Below, in pieces: positions 11,301 through 26,352 of a stretch of DNA of 64,000 bases. Position 1 is the stretch's first letter. Each line of letters starts with the position of its first letter. The position numbers and the translations under genes are program-made. Origin of the DNA: Rallus limicola (Eukaryota; Chordata; Aves; Gruiformes; Rallidae); assembly GCA_022605955.1 (NCBI GenBank), contig JAKCOZ010000012.1, positions 29,084,956 to 29,148,955 on the forward strand, written 5' to 3'. Under the pieces are notes generated by a model. It made no database searches and had not been told where the DNA came from. It was given only the letters and a program-made list of their open reading frames with translations.

Positions 11301-14300
11301 CTGGTGTGCAGTCACTTCGACTGATGGCGGGCTGCAGCTGTGTGATGGAAGGTATGGCAGTCGCAGTCATTCGCACGCTTGCTGTCAAGCGTGTGGTTGT
11401 GCTCTCCCTTGCTCTCAAGCACGCTCTCTTTTCCACACTTTTCTCTTTCGGTCCCCCATTCTCTTGCCCGCTGCTAGTTGGCCCAATACAGCGACTGGAA
11501 CCCTGACGCTGTTCTGAGTCTTAACTGTGTTCCTGAGGGTTGGGAAGCCCTGGTCCCACCAAAGCACCTAATTGGACATGCCTCAGGAGTTAAGCCCAGC
11601 CGCCCCCAGCCACCCAGAGCAATCTGAGGTGGGTTGGAACGCAAGGGGGTTTAACCTCTGCCAAATTAGTCTACCTGGTGGTGGATTGTGACAGCCATCT
11701 GCCTCGGGATCGTAGGGCTTGCCGTGCGCCGTCTTGGACTGATGGCCCATTGCAGTTGCTGCAGCTTGGCTGGCTCTGATTTAGGTGGGTGTCAGCCGGT
11801 GTAGCCAAGGTGGTGGGCAGTTAGCATGGCTAACTGTGTGTGTGTGAAATGTTTTTTTTCCAAAGCTAAGAGCTGAGACATGAGTAAACCTTCTACAACA
11901 AACGCAGCCAGGGGATTTTCAGTTGATCTTCTGCTGGCCCAGTAGTTTCTTTGTCTCCTGCTGCTGGCTGCACTGACAGTTGACTGTTGTAACTGCACGC
12001 CTCTGCCCGCCATGGGATGGCAGCGGGGAGAGTTGCTTAAGTGCCCTGACCTCTCCGTGCCCCGCGCTAAACAGCACCATAAGCTCTGGAACTGTGCAGC
12101 GACCAGATGGCATCCGGGGGACTTGCCTCGGCGTGGCCACCCCTATGTGACGGAGCTAAGGCGAACTATTGGTCAAGGTAGGAGAATGGAGAGTGGGGAA
12201 TGGGTTTTGGCTGTTCCTTGTCCTGTGACTTTGGCTTTTGCTTTGGCAGGCTATGCAGGCAGCATCGGTGGGACACTGCGACCTGTGCGAGCACATCGAG
12301 AAAATGAAGCCATCGTCTCTGTATCAGGCTAGTCATGCAGCTTGTGCGTTTGTGTTGGGCTTGTCTCACGTGGTGTGCCTGGGTGTTTTGGTGGTGGAAA
12401 GTGTAGCGTGCTGTCCTTAGTTTTTTTGCAAGGCAGGGGATTTTGGGAATCAGCTCTTGGAATTCATTCTAATACGCAGTGGGGACCGGGTTATGAATTT
12501 CTATAGGTGTGTGAGGTAACCACATGAATTTGTATCATTGGAGAGAGTAGAACGCAGAAGAACTGGCACGTAAGTGGGTGCGTCTGCAGCGGATCGGTCG
12601 TCCCTTGTGCACCCAGCGCTGAACCGAGACAATGAGCAACAAATGGAATTCCCCACCTGATGTGCAGTCGCTTCGGACTGATGGCAGGCTGCAGCTGTGT
12701 GCTGGTAGGTATGGCAGTCGCAGTCATTCGCACGCTTGCTGTCAAAAGTGTGGTTGCGCTCTCCCTTGCTCTCAAGCACGCTCTCTTTTCCACACTTTTC
12801 TCTTTCGGTCCCCCATTCTCTTGCCCGCTGCTTGTAGGCCCAATACAGTGACTGGAACCCTGACGCTGTTCTGAGTCTTAACTGTGTTCCTGAGGGTTGG
12901 GAAGCCCTGGTCCCACCAAAGCACCTAATTGGACATGCCTCAGGAGTTAAGCCCAGCCGCCCCCAGCCACCCAGAGCAATCTGAGGTGGGTTGGAACGCA
13001 AGGGGGTTTAACCTCTGCCAAATGTGTCTACCTGGTGGTGGATTGTGACAGCCATCTGCCTCGGGATCGTAGGGCTTGCCGTGCGCCGTCTTGGACTGAT
13101 GGCCCATTGCAGTTGCTGCAGCTTGGCTGGCTCTGATTTAGGTGGGTGTCAGCCGGTGTAGCCAGGGTGGTGGGCAGTTAGCATGGCTAACTGTGTGTGT
13201 GTGTGAAATGTTTTTATTCCAAACCTAAGAGCTGAGACTTGAGTAAACCTTCTACAACAAACGCAGCCAGGGGATTTTCAGTTGATCTTCTGCTGGCCCA
13301 GTAGTTTCTTTGTCTCCTGCTGCTGGCTGCACTGAGAGTTGACTGTTGTAACTGCACGCCTCTGCCCGCCATGGGATGGCAGCGGGGAGAGTTGCTTAAG
13401 TGCCCTGACCTCTCCGTGCCCCGCGGTAAACAGCATCATAAGCTCTGGAACTGTGCAGCGACGAGTTGGCATCCGGGGGACTTGCCTCGGCGTGGCCACC
13501 CCTATGTGACGGAGCTAAGGCGAACTATTGGTCAAGGTAAGAGAATGGAGGGTGGGGAATGGGGTTTGGCAGTTCCTTGTCCTGTGACTTTGGCTTTTGC
13601 TTTGGCAGGCTATGCGGGCAGCATCGGTGGGACACTGCGACCTGTGCGAGCGCATCGAGAAAATGAAGCCATCGTCTCTGTATCAGGCTAGTCATGCAGC
13701 TTGTGCGATTGTGTTGGGCTTGTCTCACGTGGTGTGCCTGGGTGTTTTGGTGGTGGAAAGTGTAGCGTTCTGTCCTTAGTTTTGTTGCAAGGCAGGGGAT
13801 CTTGGAAATCTGCTCTTGGAATTCATTCTAATACACAGTGGGGACCTGGTTATGAATCTGTATCATTGGAGAGAGTAGAACGCAGAAGAACTGGCACGTA
13901 AGTGAGTGCGTCTGCAGCGGATCGGTCGTCCCTTGTGCACCCAGCGCTGAACCGTGACAATGAGCAACAAATGGAATTCCCCACCTGATGTGCAGTCGCT
14001 TCGGACTGGTGGCGGGCTGCAGCTGTGTGCTGGTAGGTATGGCAGTCGCAGTCATTCGCACGCTTGAGGTCAAGCGTGTGCTTGCGCTCTCCCTTGCTCT
14101 CAAGCACGCTCTCTTTTCCACACTTTTCTCTTTCGGTCCCCCATTCTCTTGCCCGCTGCTTGTAGGCCCAATACAGCGACTGGAACCCTGACGCTGTTCT
14201 GAGTCTTAACTGTGTTCCTGAGGGTTGGCAAGCCCTGGTCCCACCAAAGCACCTAATTGGACATGCCTCAGGAGTTAAGCCCAGCCGCCCCCAGCCACCC

Positions 14301-17300
14301 AGAGCAATCTGAGGTGGGTTGGAACGCAAGGGGGTTTAACCTCTGCCAAATTAGTCTACCTGGTGGTGGATTGTGACAGCCATCTGCCTCGGGATCGTAG
14401 GGCTTGCCGTGCGCCGTCTTGGACTGATGGCCCATTGCAGGTGCTGCAGCTTGGCTGGCTCTGATTTAGGTGGGTGTCAGCCGGTGTAGCCAGGGTGGTG
14501 GGCAGTTAGCATGGCTAACTGTGTGTGTGTGTGAAATGTTTTTATTCCAAACCTAAGAGCTGAGACTTGAGTAAACCTTCTACAACAAACGCAGCCAGGG
14601 GATTTTCAGTTGATCGTCTGCTGGCCCAGTAGTTTCTTTGTCTCCTGCTGCTGGCTGCACTGACAGTTGACTGTTGTGACTGCACGCCTCTGCCCGCCAT
14701 GGGATGGCAGCGGGGAGAGTTGCTTAAGTGCCCTGACCTTTCCGTGCCCCGCGCTAAACAGCACCATAAGCTCTGGAACTGTGCAGCGACCAGATGGCAT
14801 CCGGGGGACTTGCCTCGGCGTGGCCACCCCTATGTGACGGAGCTAAGGGGAACTATTGGTCAAGGTAGGAGAATGGAGAGTGGGGAATGGGTTTTGGCAG
14901 TTCCTTGTCCTGTGACTTTGGCTTTTGCTTTGGCAGGCTATGCGGACAGCATCGGTGGGACACTGCGACCTGTGCGAGCGCATCGAGAAGGTGAAGCCAT
15001 CGTCTCTGTATCAGGCTAGTCATGCAGCTTGTGCATTTGTGTTGGGTTTGTTTCACGTGGTGTGCCTGGGTGTTTTGGTGGTGGAAAGTGTAGCGTGCTG
15101 TCCTTAGTTTTGTTGAAAGGCAGGGGATTTTGGGAATCAGCTCTTGGAATTCATTCTAATACGCAGTGGGGACCGGGTAATGAATCTGTATCATTGGAGA
15201 GAGTAGAACGCAGAAGAACTGGCACGTAAGTGGGTGCGTCTGCAGCGGATCGGTCGTCCCCTGTGCACCCAGCGCTGAACCGTAAAAATGAGCAACAAAT
15301 GGAATTCCCCACCTGATGTGCAGTCGCTTCGGACTGATCCGGGCTGCAGCTGTGTACTGGTAGGTATGGCAGTCGCAGTCATTCGCACGCTTGCTGTCAA
15401 GCGTGTGGTTGCGCTCTCCCTTGCTCTCAAGCACGCTCTCTTTTCCACACTTTTCTCTTTCGGTCCCCCATTCTCTTGCCTGCTGCTTGTAGGCCCAATA
15501 CAGCGACTGGAACCCTGACGCTGTTCTGAGTCTTAACTGTGTTCCTGAGGGTTGGCAAGCCCTGGTCCCACCAAAGCACCTAATTGGACATGCCTCAGGA
15601 GTTAAGCCCAGCCGCCCCCAGCCACCCAGAGCAATCTGAGGTGGGTTGGAACGCAAGGGGGTTTAACCTCTGCCAAATTAGTCTACCTGGTGGTGGATTG
15701 TGACAGCCATCTGCCTCGGGATCGTAGGGTTTGCCGTGCGCCGTCTTGGACTGATGGCCCATTGCAGTTGCTGCAGCTCTCCGTGCCCCGCGCTAAACAG
15801 CAACATAAGCTCTGGAACTGTGCAGTGATGAGATGGCATCCGGGGGACTTGCCTCGGCGTGGCCACCCCTATGTGACGGACCTAAGGCGAACTATTGGTC
15901 AAGGTAAAGAGAATGGAGGGTGGGGAATGGGTTTTGGCAGTTCCTTGTCCTGTGACTCTGGCTTTTGCTTTGGCAGGCTATGCGGGCAGCATCGGTGGGA
16001 CACTGCGACCTGTGCGAGCGCATCGAGAAGGTGAAGCCATCGTCTCTTTATCAGGCTAGTCATGCAACTTGTGCGTTTGTGTTGGGTTTGTCTCACGTGG
16101 TGTGCCTGGGTGTTTTGGTGGTGGAAAGTGTAGCGTGCTGTCCTTAGTTTTGTTGAAAGGCAGGGGATTTTGGGAATCAGCTCTTGGAATTCATTCTAAT
16201 ATGCAATGGGGACCGGGTAATGAATCTGTATCATTGGAGAGAGTAGAACGCAGAAGAACTGGCACGTAAGTGGGTGCGTCTGCAGCGGATTGGTCGTCCC
16301 CTGTGCACCCAGCGCTGAACTGTGACAACTAGCAACAAATGGAATTCCCCACCTGGTGTGCAGTCACTTCGACTGATGGCGGGCTGCAGCTGTGTGATGG
16401 AAGGTATGGCAGTCGCAGTCATTCGCACGCTTGCTGTCAAGCGTGTGGTTGTGCTCTCCCTTGCTCTCAAGCACGCTCTCTTTTCCACACTTTTCTCTTT
16501 CGGTCCCCCATTCTCTTGCCCGCTGCTAGTTGGCCCAATACAGCGACTGGAACCCTGACGCTGTTCTGAGTCTTAACTGTGTTCCTGAGGGTTGGCAAGC
16601 CCTGGTCCCACCAAAGCACCTAATTGGACATGCCTCAGGAGTTAAGCCCAGCCGCCCCCAGCCACCCAGAGCAATCTGAGGTGGGTTGGAACGCAAGGGG
16701 GTTTAACCTCTGCCAAATTAGTCTACCTGGTGGTGGATTGTGACAGCCATCTGCCTCGGGATCGTAGGGCTTGCCGTGCGCCGTCTTGGACTGATGGCCC
16801 ATTGCAGTTGCTGCAGCTCTCCGTGCCCCACGCTAAACAGCAACATAAGCTATGGAACTGTGCAGCGACCAGATGGCATCCGGGGGACTTGCCTCGGCGT
16901 GGCCACCCCTATGTGACGGAGCTAAGGCGAACTATTGGTCAAGGTAAAGAGAATGGAGGGTGGGGAATGGGTTTTGGCAGTTCCTTGTCCTGTGACTTTG
17001 GCTTTTGCTTTGGCAGGCTATGCGGGCAGCATCGGTGGGACACTGCGACCTGTGCGAGCGCATCGAGAAAATGAAGCCATCGTCTCTGTATCAGGCTAGT
17101 CATGCAGCTTGTGTGTTTGTGTTGGGTTTGTCTCACGTGGTGTGCCTGTGTGTTTTGGTGGTGGAAAGTGTAGCGTGCTGTCCTTAGTTTTGTTGCAAGG
17201 CAGGGGATTTTGGAAATCGGCTCTTGGAATTCATTCTAATACGCAGTGGAGACCTGGTTATGAATCTGTATAGGTGTGTGAGGTAACCTCATGCATCTGT

Positions 17301-18373
17301 ATCATTGGAGCGAGTAGAACGCAGAAGAACTGGCACGAAAGTGGGTGCGTCTGCAGCGGATCGGTCGTCCCCTGTGCACCCAGCTCTGAACTGTGACAAC
17401 TAGCAACAAATGGAATTCCCCACCTGGTGTGCAGTCACTTCGACTGATGGCGGGCTGCAGCTGTGTGATGGAAGGTATGGCAGTCACAGTCATTCGCACG
17501 CTTGCTGTCAAGCGTGTGGTTGCGCTCTCCCTTGCTCTCAAGCACGCTCTCTTTTCCACACTTTTCTCTTTCGGTCCCCCATTCTCTTGCCTGCTGCTTG
17601 TAGGCCCAATACAGCGACTGGAACCCTGACGCTGTTCTGAGTCTTAACTGTGTTCCTGATGGTTGGCAAGCCCTGGTCCCACCAAAGCACCTAATTGGAC
17701 ATGCCTCAGGAGTTAAGCCCAGCCGCCCCCAGCCACCCAGAGCAATCTGAGGTGGGTTGGAACGCAAGGGGGTTTAACCTCTGCCAAATTAGTCTACCTG
17801 GTGGTGGATTGTGACAGCCATCTGCCTCGGGATCGTAGGGCTTGCCGTGCGCCGTCTTGGACTGATGGCCCATTGCAGTTGCTGCAGCTTGGCTGGCTCT
17901 GATTTAGGTGGGTGTCAGCCGGTGTAGCCAGGGTGGTGGGCAGTTAGCATGGCTAACTGTGTGTGTGTGAAATGTTTTTTTTCCAAAGCTAAGAGCTGAG
18001 ACGTGAGTAAACCTTCTACAACAAACGCAGCCAGGGGATTTTCAGTTGATCTTCTGCTGGCCCAGTAGTTTCTTTGTCTCCTGCTGCTGGCTGCACTGAC
18101 AGTTGACTGTTGTGACTGCACGCCTCTGCCCGCCATGGGATGGCAGCGGGGAGAGTTGCTTAAGTGCCCTGACCTCTCCGTGCCCCGCGCTAAACAGCAC
18201 CATAAGCTCTGGAACTGTGCAGCGACCAGATGGCATCCAGGGGACTTGCCTCGGCGTGGCCACCCCTATGTGACGGACCTAAGGCGAACTATTGGTCAAG
18301 GTAAAGAGAATGGAGGGTGGGGAATGGGTTTTGGCAGTTCCTTGTCCTGTGACTCTGGCTTTTGCTTTGGCAG

Positions 18374-21300
18374 GCTATGCGGGCAGCATCGGTGGGACAC
18401 TGCGACCTGTGCGAGCACATCGAGAAAATGAAGCCATCGTCTCTGTATCAGGCTAGTCATGCAGCTTGTGCGTTTGTGTTGGGCTTGTCTCACGTGGTGT
18501 GCCTGGGTGTTTTGGTGGTGGAAAGTGTAGCGTGCTGTCCTTAGTTTTTTTGCAAGGCAGGGGATTTTGGGAATCAGCTCTTGGAATTCATTCTAATACG
18601 CAGTGGGGACCGGGTTATGAATTTCTATAGGTGTGTGAGGTAACCACATGAATTTGTATCATTGGAGAGAGTAGAACGCAGAAGAACTGGCACGTAAGTG
18701 GGTGCGTCTGCAGCGGATCGGTTGTCCCTTGTGCACCCAGCGCTGAACCGAGACAATGAGCAACAAATGGAATTCCCCACCTGATGTGCAGTCGCTTCGG
18801 ACTGATGGCAGGCTGCAGCTGTGTGCTGGTAGGTATGGCAGTCGCAGTCATTCGCACGCTTGCTGTCAAGAGTGTGGTTGCGCTCTCCCTTGCTCTCAAG
18901 CACGCTCTCTTTTCCACACTTTTCTCTTTCGGTCCCCCATTCTCTTGCCCGCTGCTTGTAGGCCCAATACAGTGACTGGAACCCTGACGCTGTTCTGAGT
19001 CTTAACTGTGTTCCTGAGGGTTGGCAAGCCCTGGTCCCACCAAAGCACCTAATTGGACATGCCTCAGGAGTTAAGCCCAGCCGCCCCCAGCCACCCAGAG
19101 CAATCTGAGGTGGGTTGGAACGCAAGGGGGTTTAACCTCTGCCAAATTAGTCTACCTGGTGGTGGATTGTGACAGCCATCTGCCTCGGGATCGTAGGGCT
19201 TGCCGTGCGCCGTCTTGGACTGATGGCCCATTGCAGTTGCTGCAGCTTGGCTGGCTCTGATTTAGGTGGGTTTCAGCCGGTGTAGCCAGGGTGGTGGGCA
19301 GTTAGCATGGCTAACTGTGTGTGTGTGTGAAATGTTTTTATTCCAAACCTAAGAGCTGAGACTTGAGTAAACCTTCTACAACAAACGCAGCCAGGGGATT
19401 TTCAGTTGATCGTCTGCTGGCCCAGTAGTTTCTTTGTCTCCTGCTGCTGGCTGCACTGAGAGTTGACTGTTGTGACTGCACGCCTCTGCCCGCCATGGGA
19501 TGGCAGCGGGGAGAGTTGCTTAAGTGCCCTGACCTCTCCGTGCCCCGCGCTAAACAGCACCATAAGCTCTGGAACTGTGCAGCGACCAGATGGCATCCAG
19601 GGGACTTGCCTCGGCGTGGCCACCCCTATGTGACGGACCTAAGGCGAACTATTGGTCAAGGTAAAGAGAATGGAGGGTGGGGAATGGGTTTTGGCAGTTC
19701 CTTGTCCTGTGACTCTGGCTTTTGCTTTGGCAGGCTATGCGGGCAGCATCGGTGGGACACTGCGACCTGTGCGAGCACATCGAGAAAATGAAGCCATCGT
19801 CTCTGTATCAGGCTAGTCATGCAGCTTGTGCGTTTGTGTTGGGCTTGTCTCACGTGGTGTGCCTGGGTGTTTTGGTGGTGGAAAGTGTAGCGTGCTGTCC
19901 TTAGTTTTTTTGCAAGGCAGGGGATTTTGGGAATCAGCTCTTGGAATTCATTCTAATACGCAGTGGGGACCGGGTTATGAATTTCTATAGGTGTGTGAGG
20001 TAACCACATGAATTTGTATCATTGGAGAGAGTAGAACGCAGAAGAACTGGCACGTAAGTGGGTGCGTCTGCAGCGGATCGGTCGTCCCTTGTGCACCCAG
20101 CGCTGAACCGAGACAATGAGCAACAAATGGAATTCCCCACCTGATGTGCAGTCGCTTCGGACTGATGGCAGGCTGCAGCTGTGTGCTGGTAGGTATGGCA
20201 GTCGCAGTCATTCGCACGCTTGCTGTCAAGAGTGTGGTTGCGCTCTCCCTTGCTCTCAAGCACGCTCTCTTTTCCACACTTTTCTCTTTCGGTCCCCCAT
20301 TCTCTTGCCCGCTGCTTGTAGGCCCAATACAGTGACTGGAACCCTGACGCTGTTCTGAGTCTTAACTGTGTTCCTGAGGGTTGGCAAGCCCTGGTCCCAC
20401 CAAAGCACCTAATTGGACATGCCTCAGGAGTTAAGCCCAGCCGCCCCCAGCCACCCAGAGCAATCTGAGGTGGGTTGGAACGCAAGGGGGTTTAACCTCT
20501 GCCAAATGTGTCTACCTGGTGGTGGATTGTGACAGCCATCTGCCTCGGGATCGTAGGGCTTGCCGTGCGCCGTCTTGGACTGATGGCCCATTGCAGTTGC
20601 TGCAGCTTGGCTGGCTCTGATTTAGGTGGGTGTCAGCCGGTGTAGCCAGGGTGGTGGGCAGTTAGCATGGCTAACTGTGTGTGTGTGTGAAATGTTTTTA
20701 TTCCAAACCTAAGAGCTGAGACTTGAGTAAACCTTCTACAACAAACGCAGCCAGGGGATTTTCAGTTGATCTTCTGCTGGCCCAGTAGTTTCTTTGTCTC
20801 CTGCTGCTGGCTGCACTGACAGTTGACTGTTGTGACTGCACGCCTCTGCCCGCCATGGGATGGCAGCGGGGAGAGTTGCTTAAGTGCCCTGACCTCTCCG
20901 TGCCCCGCGCTAAACAGCACCATAAGCTCTGGAACTGTGCAGCGACCAGATGGCATCCAGGGGACTTGCCTCGGCGTGGCCACCCCTATGTGACGGACCT
21001 AAGGCGAACTATTGGTCAAGGTAAAGAGAATGGAGGGTGGGGAATGGGTTTTGGCAGTTCCTTGTCCTGTGACTCTGGCTTTTGCTTTGGCAGGCTATGC
21101 GGGCAGCATCGGTGGGACACTGCGACCTGTGCGAGCACATCGAGAAAATGAAGCCATCGTCTCTGTATCAGGCTAGTCATGCAGCTTGTGCGTTTGTGTT
21201 GGGCTTGTCTCACGTGGTGTGCCTGGGTGTTTTGGTGGTGGAAAGTGTAGCGTGCTGTCCTTAGTTTTTTTGCAAGGCAGGGGATTTTGGGAATCAGCTC

Positions 21301-22450
21301 TTGGAATTCATTCTAATACGCAGTGGGGACCGGGTTATGAATTTCTATAGGTGTGTGAGGTAACCACATGAATTTGTATCATTGGAGAGAGTAGAACGCA
21401 GAAGAACTGGCACGTAAGTGGGTGCGTCTGCAGCGGATCGGTCGTCCCTTGTGCACCCAGCGCTGAACCGAGACAATGAGCAACAAATGGAATTCCCCAC
21501 CTGATGTGCAGTCGCTTCGGACTGATGGCAGGCTGCAGCTGTGTGCTGGTAGGTATGGCAGTCGCAGTCATTCGCACGCTTGCTGTCAAGAGTGTGGTTG
21601 CGCTCTCCCTTGCTCTCAAGCACGCTCTCTTTTCCACACTTTTCTCTTTCGGTACCCCATTCTCTTGCCCGCTGCTTGTAGGCCCAATACAGTGACTGGA
21701 ACCCTGACGCTGTTCTGAGTCTTAACTGTGTTCCTGAGGGTTGGGAAGCCCTGGTCCCACCAAAGCACCTAATTGGACATGCCTCAGGAGTTAAGCCCAG
21801 CCGCCCCCAGCCACCCAGAGCAATCTGAGGTGGGTTGGAACGCAAGGGGGTTTAACCTCTGCCAAATTAGTCTACCTGGTGGTGGATTGTGACAGCCATC
21901 TGCCTCGGGATCGTAGGGCTTGCCGTGCGCCGTCTTGGACTGATGGCCCATTGCAGTTGCTGCAGCTTGGCTGGCTCTGATTTAGGTGGGTGTCAGCCGG
22001 TGTAGCCAAGGTGGTGGGCAGTTAGCATGGCTAACTGTGTGTGTGTGAAATGTTTTTTTTCCAAAGCTAAGAGCTGAGACGTGAGTAAACCTTCTACAAC
22101 AAACGCAGCCAGGGGATTTTCAGTTGATCTTCTGCTGGCCCAGTAGTTTCTTTGTCTCCTGGTGCTGGCTGCACTGAGAGTTGACTGTTGTGACTGCACG
22201 CCTCTGCCCGCCATGGGATGGCAGCGGGGAGAGTTGCTTAAGTGCCCTGACCTTTCCGTGCCCCGCGCTAAACAGCACCATAAGCTCTGGAACTGTGCAG
22301 CGACGAGTTGGCATCCGGGGGACTTGCCTCGGCGTGGCCACCCCTATGTGATGGAGCTAAGGCGAACTATTGGTCAAGGTAAGAGAATGGAGGGTGGGGA
22401 ATGGGGTTTGGCAGTTCCTTGTCCTGTGACTCTGGCTTTTGCTTTGGCAG
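18374..22450 (+). repeat. Homogenised run of three long units
   Basis: Three consecutive units (anchors 18374, 19734, 21094; spacings 1360, 1360, 1357) carry the same ~31-bp insertion variant, the same A-state exon b junction and the same flanking variants. They differ from each other by only scattered substitutions. This is the most uniform part of the array and probably a recent expansion. Confidence 0.75.
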
Positions 22451-24399
22451 GCTATGCGGGCAGCATCGGTGGGACACTGCGACCTGTGCGAGCGCATCGA
22501 GAAGGTGAAGCCATCGTCTCTTTATAAGGCTAGTCATGCAGCTTGTGCGTTTGTGTTGGGTTTGTCTCACGTGGTGTGCCTGGGTGTTTTGGTGGTGGAA
22601 AGTGTAGCGTGCTGTCCTTAGTTTTGTTGCAAGGCAGGGGATTTTGGGAATCAGCTCTTGGAATTCATTCTAATACGCAGTGGGGACCGGGTAATGAATC
22701 TGTATCATTGGAGAGAGTAGAACGCAGAAGAACTGGCACGTAAGTGGGTGCGTCTGCAGCGGATCGGTCGTCCCCTGTGCACCCAGCTCTGAACTGTGAC
22801 AACTAGCAACAAATGGAATTCCCCACCTGGTGTGCAGTCACTTCGACTGATGGCGGGCTGCAGCTGAGTGCTGGTAGGTATGGCAGTCGCGGTCATTCGC
22901 ACGCTTGCTGTCAAGCGTGTGGTTGCGCTCTCCCTTGCTCTCAAGCACGCTCTCTTTTCCACACTTTTCTCTTTCGGTCCCCCATTCTCTTGCCTGCTGC
23001 TTGTAGGCCCAATACAGCGACTGGAACCCTGACGCTGTTCTGAGTCTTAACTGTGTTCCTGATGGTTGGCAAGCCCTGGTCCCACCAAAGCACCTAATTG
23101 GACATGCCTCAGGAGTTAAGCCCAGCCGCCCCCAGCCACCCAGAGCAATCTGAGGTGGGTTGGAACGCAAGGCGGTTTAACCTCTGCCAAATTAGTCTAC
23201 CTGGTGGTGGATTGTGACAGCCATCTGCCTCGGGATCGTAGGGCTTGCCGTGCGCCGTCTTGGACTGATGGCCCATTGCAGTTGCTGCAGCTTGGCTGGC
23301 TCTGATTTAGGTGGGTGTCAGCCGGTGTAGCCAAGGTGGTGGGCAGTTAGCATGGCTAACTGTGTGTGTGTGAAATGTTTTTTTTCCAAAGCTAAGAGCT
23401 GAGACATGAGTAAACCTTCTACAACAAACGCAGCCAGGGGATTTTCAGTTGATCTTCTGCTGGCCCAGTAGTTTCTTTGTCTCCTGCTGCTGGCTGCACT
23501 GAGAGTTGACTGTTGTAACTGCACGCCTCTGCCCGCCATGGGATGGCAGCGGGGAGAGTTGCTTAAGTGCCCTGACCTCTCCGTGACCCGCGCTAAACAG
23601 CACCATAAGCTCTGGAACTGTGCAGCGACCAGATGGCATCCGGGGGACTTGCCTCGGCGTGGCCACCCCTATGTGACGGAGCTAAGGCGAACTATTGGTC
23701 AAGGTAGGAGAATGGAGAGTGGGGAATGGGTTTTGGCTGTTCCTTGTCCTGTGACTTTGGCTTTTGCTTTGGCAGGCTATGCAGGCAGCATCGGTGGGAC
23801 ACTGCGACCTGTGCGAGCACATCGAGAAAATGAAGCCATCGTCTCTGTATCAGGCTAGTCATGCAGCTTGTGCGTTTGTGTTGGGCTTGTCTCACGTGGT
23901 GTGCCTGGGTGTTTTGGTGGTGGAAAGTGTAGCGTGCTGTCCTTAGTTTTGTTGCAAGGCAGGGGATTTTGGAAATCAGCTCTTGGAATTCATTCTAATA
24001 CGCAGTGGGGACCGGGTTATGAATCTGTATCATTGGAGAGAGTAGAACGCAGAAGAACTGGCACGTAAGTGGGTGCGTCTGCAGCGGATCGGTCGTCCCC
24101 TGTGCACCCAGCGCTGAACTGTGACAACTAGCAACAAATGGAATTCCCCACCTGATGTGCAGTCGCTTCGGACTGATGGCAGGCTGCAGCTGTGTGCTGG
24201 TAGGTATGGCAGTCGCAGTCATTCGCACGCTTGCTGTCAAGAGTGTGGTTGTGCTCTCCCTTGCTCTCAAGCACGCTCTCTTTTCCACACTTTTCTCTTT
24301 CGGTCCCCCATTCTCTTGCCCGCTGCTTGTAGGCCCAATACAGTGACTGGAACCCTGACGCTGTTCTGAGTCTTAACTGTGTTCCTGAGGGTTGGGAAG

Positions 24400-26352
24400 C
24401 CCTGGTCCCACCAAAGCACCTAATTGGACATGCCTCAGGAGTTAAGCCCAGCCGCCCCCAGCCACCCAGAGCAATCTGAGGTGGGTTGGAACGCAAGGGG
24501 GTTTAACCTCTGCCAAATTAGTCTACCTGGTGGTGGATTGTGACAGCCATCTGCCTCGGGATCGTAGGGCTTGCCGTGCGCCGTCTTGGACTGATGGCCC
24601 ATTGCAGTTGCTGCAGCTTGGCTGGCTCTGATTTAGGTGGGTGTCAGCCGGTGTAGCCAAGGTGGTGGGCAGTTAGCATGGCTAACTGTGTGTGTGTGAA
24701 ATGTTTTTTTTCCAAAGCTAAGAGCTGAGACGTGAGTAAACCTTCTACAACAAACGCAGCCAGGGGATTTTCAGTTGATCTTCTGCTGGCCCAGTAGTTT
24801 CTTTGTCTCCTGGTGCTGGCTGCACTGAGAGTTGACTGTTGTGACTGCACGCCTCTGCCCGCCATGGGATGGCAGCGGGGAGAGTTGCTTAAGTGCCCTG
24901 ACCTTTCCGTGCCCCGCGCTAAACAGCACCATAAGCTCTGGAACTGTGCAGCGACGAGTTGGCATCCGGGGGACTTGCCTCGGCGTGGCCACCCCTATGT
25001 GACGGAGCTAAGGCGAACTATTGGTCAAGGTAAGAGAATGGAGGGTGGGGAATGGGGTTTGGCAGTTCCTTGTCCTGTGACTCTGGCTTTTGCTTTGGCA
25101 GGCTATGCGGGCAGCATCGGTGGGACACTGCGACCTGTGCGAGCGCATCGAGAAGGTGAAGCCATCGTCTCTTTATCAGGCTAGTCATGCAGCTTGTGCG
25201 TTTGTGTTGGGTTTGTCTCACGTGGTGTGCCTGGGTGTTTTGGTGGTGGAAAGTGTAGCGTGCTGCCCTTAGTTTTGTTGCAAGGCAGGGGATTTTGGGA
25301 ATCAGCTCTTGGAATTCATTCTAATACGCAGTGGGGACCGGGTAATGAATCTGTATCATTGGAGAGAGTAGAACGCAGAAGAACTGGCACGTAAGTGGGT
25401 GCGTCTGCAGCGGATCGGTCGTCCCCTGTGCACCCAGCTCTGAACTGTGACAACTAGCAACAAATGGAATTCCCCACCTGGTGTGCAGTCACTTCGACTG
25501 ATGGCGGGCTGCAGCTGAGTGCTGGTAGGTATGGCAGTCGCGGTCATTCGCACGCTTGCTGTCAAGCGTGTGGTTGCGCTCTCCCTTGCTCTCAAGCACG
25601 CTCTCTTTTCCACAGTTTTCTCTTTCGGTCCCCCATTCTCTTGCCTGCTGCTTGTAGGCCCAATACAGCGACTGGAACCCTGACGCTGTTCTGAGTCTTA
25701 ACTGTGTTCCTGATGGTTGGCAAGCCCTGGTCCCACCAAAGCACCTAATTGGACATGCCTCAGGAGTTAAGCCCAGCCGCCCCCAGCCACCCAGAGCAAT
25801 CTGAGGTGGGTTGGAACGCAAGGGGGTTTAACCTCTGCCAAATTAGTCTACCTGGTGGTGGATTGTGACAGCCATCTGCCTCGGGATCGTAGGGCTTGCC
25901 GTGCGCCGTCTTGGACTGATGGCCCATTGCAGTTGCTGCAGCTCTCCGTGCCCCGCGCTAAACAGCAACATAAGCTCTGGAACTGTGCAGCGACGAGATG
26001 GCATCCGGGGGACTTGCCTCGGCGTGGCCACCCCTATGTGACGGAGCTAAGGCGAACTATTGGTCAAGGTAGGAGAATGGAGGGTGGCGAATGGGTTTTG
26101 GCAGTTCCTTGTCCTGTGACTTTGGCTTTTGCTTTGGCAGGCTATGCGGGCAGCATCGGTGGGACACTGCGAACTGTGCGAGCGCATCGAGAAGGTGAAG
26201 CCATCGTCTCTGTATCAGGCTTGTGCGTTTGTGTTGGGTTTGTCTCACGTGGTGTGCCTGGGTGTTTTGGTGGAGGAAAGTGTAGCGTGCTGTCCTTAGT
26301 TTTGTTGAAAGGCAGGGGATTTTGGGAATCAGCTCTTGGAATTCATTCTAAT
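24400..26352 (+). repeat. Higher-order repeat, copy 1 (2352-bp offset)
   Basis: At an offset of 2352 bp this segment matches 26752-28704 almost base for base. Private variants are shared with that copy only: GCGAACTGTGCGAGC (26170 and 28522), CCACAGTTTTCTC (25612 and 27964) and TGCTGCCCTTAG (25263 and 27615). The pair joins a full unit with a short unit, so the repeat that was copied is a dimer. Edges are approximate. Confidence 0.8.
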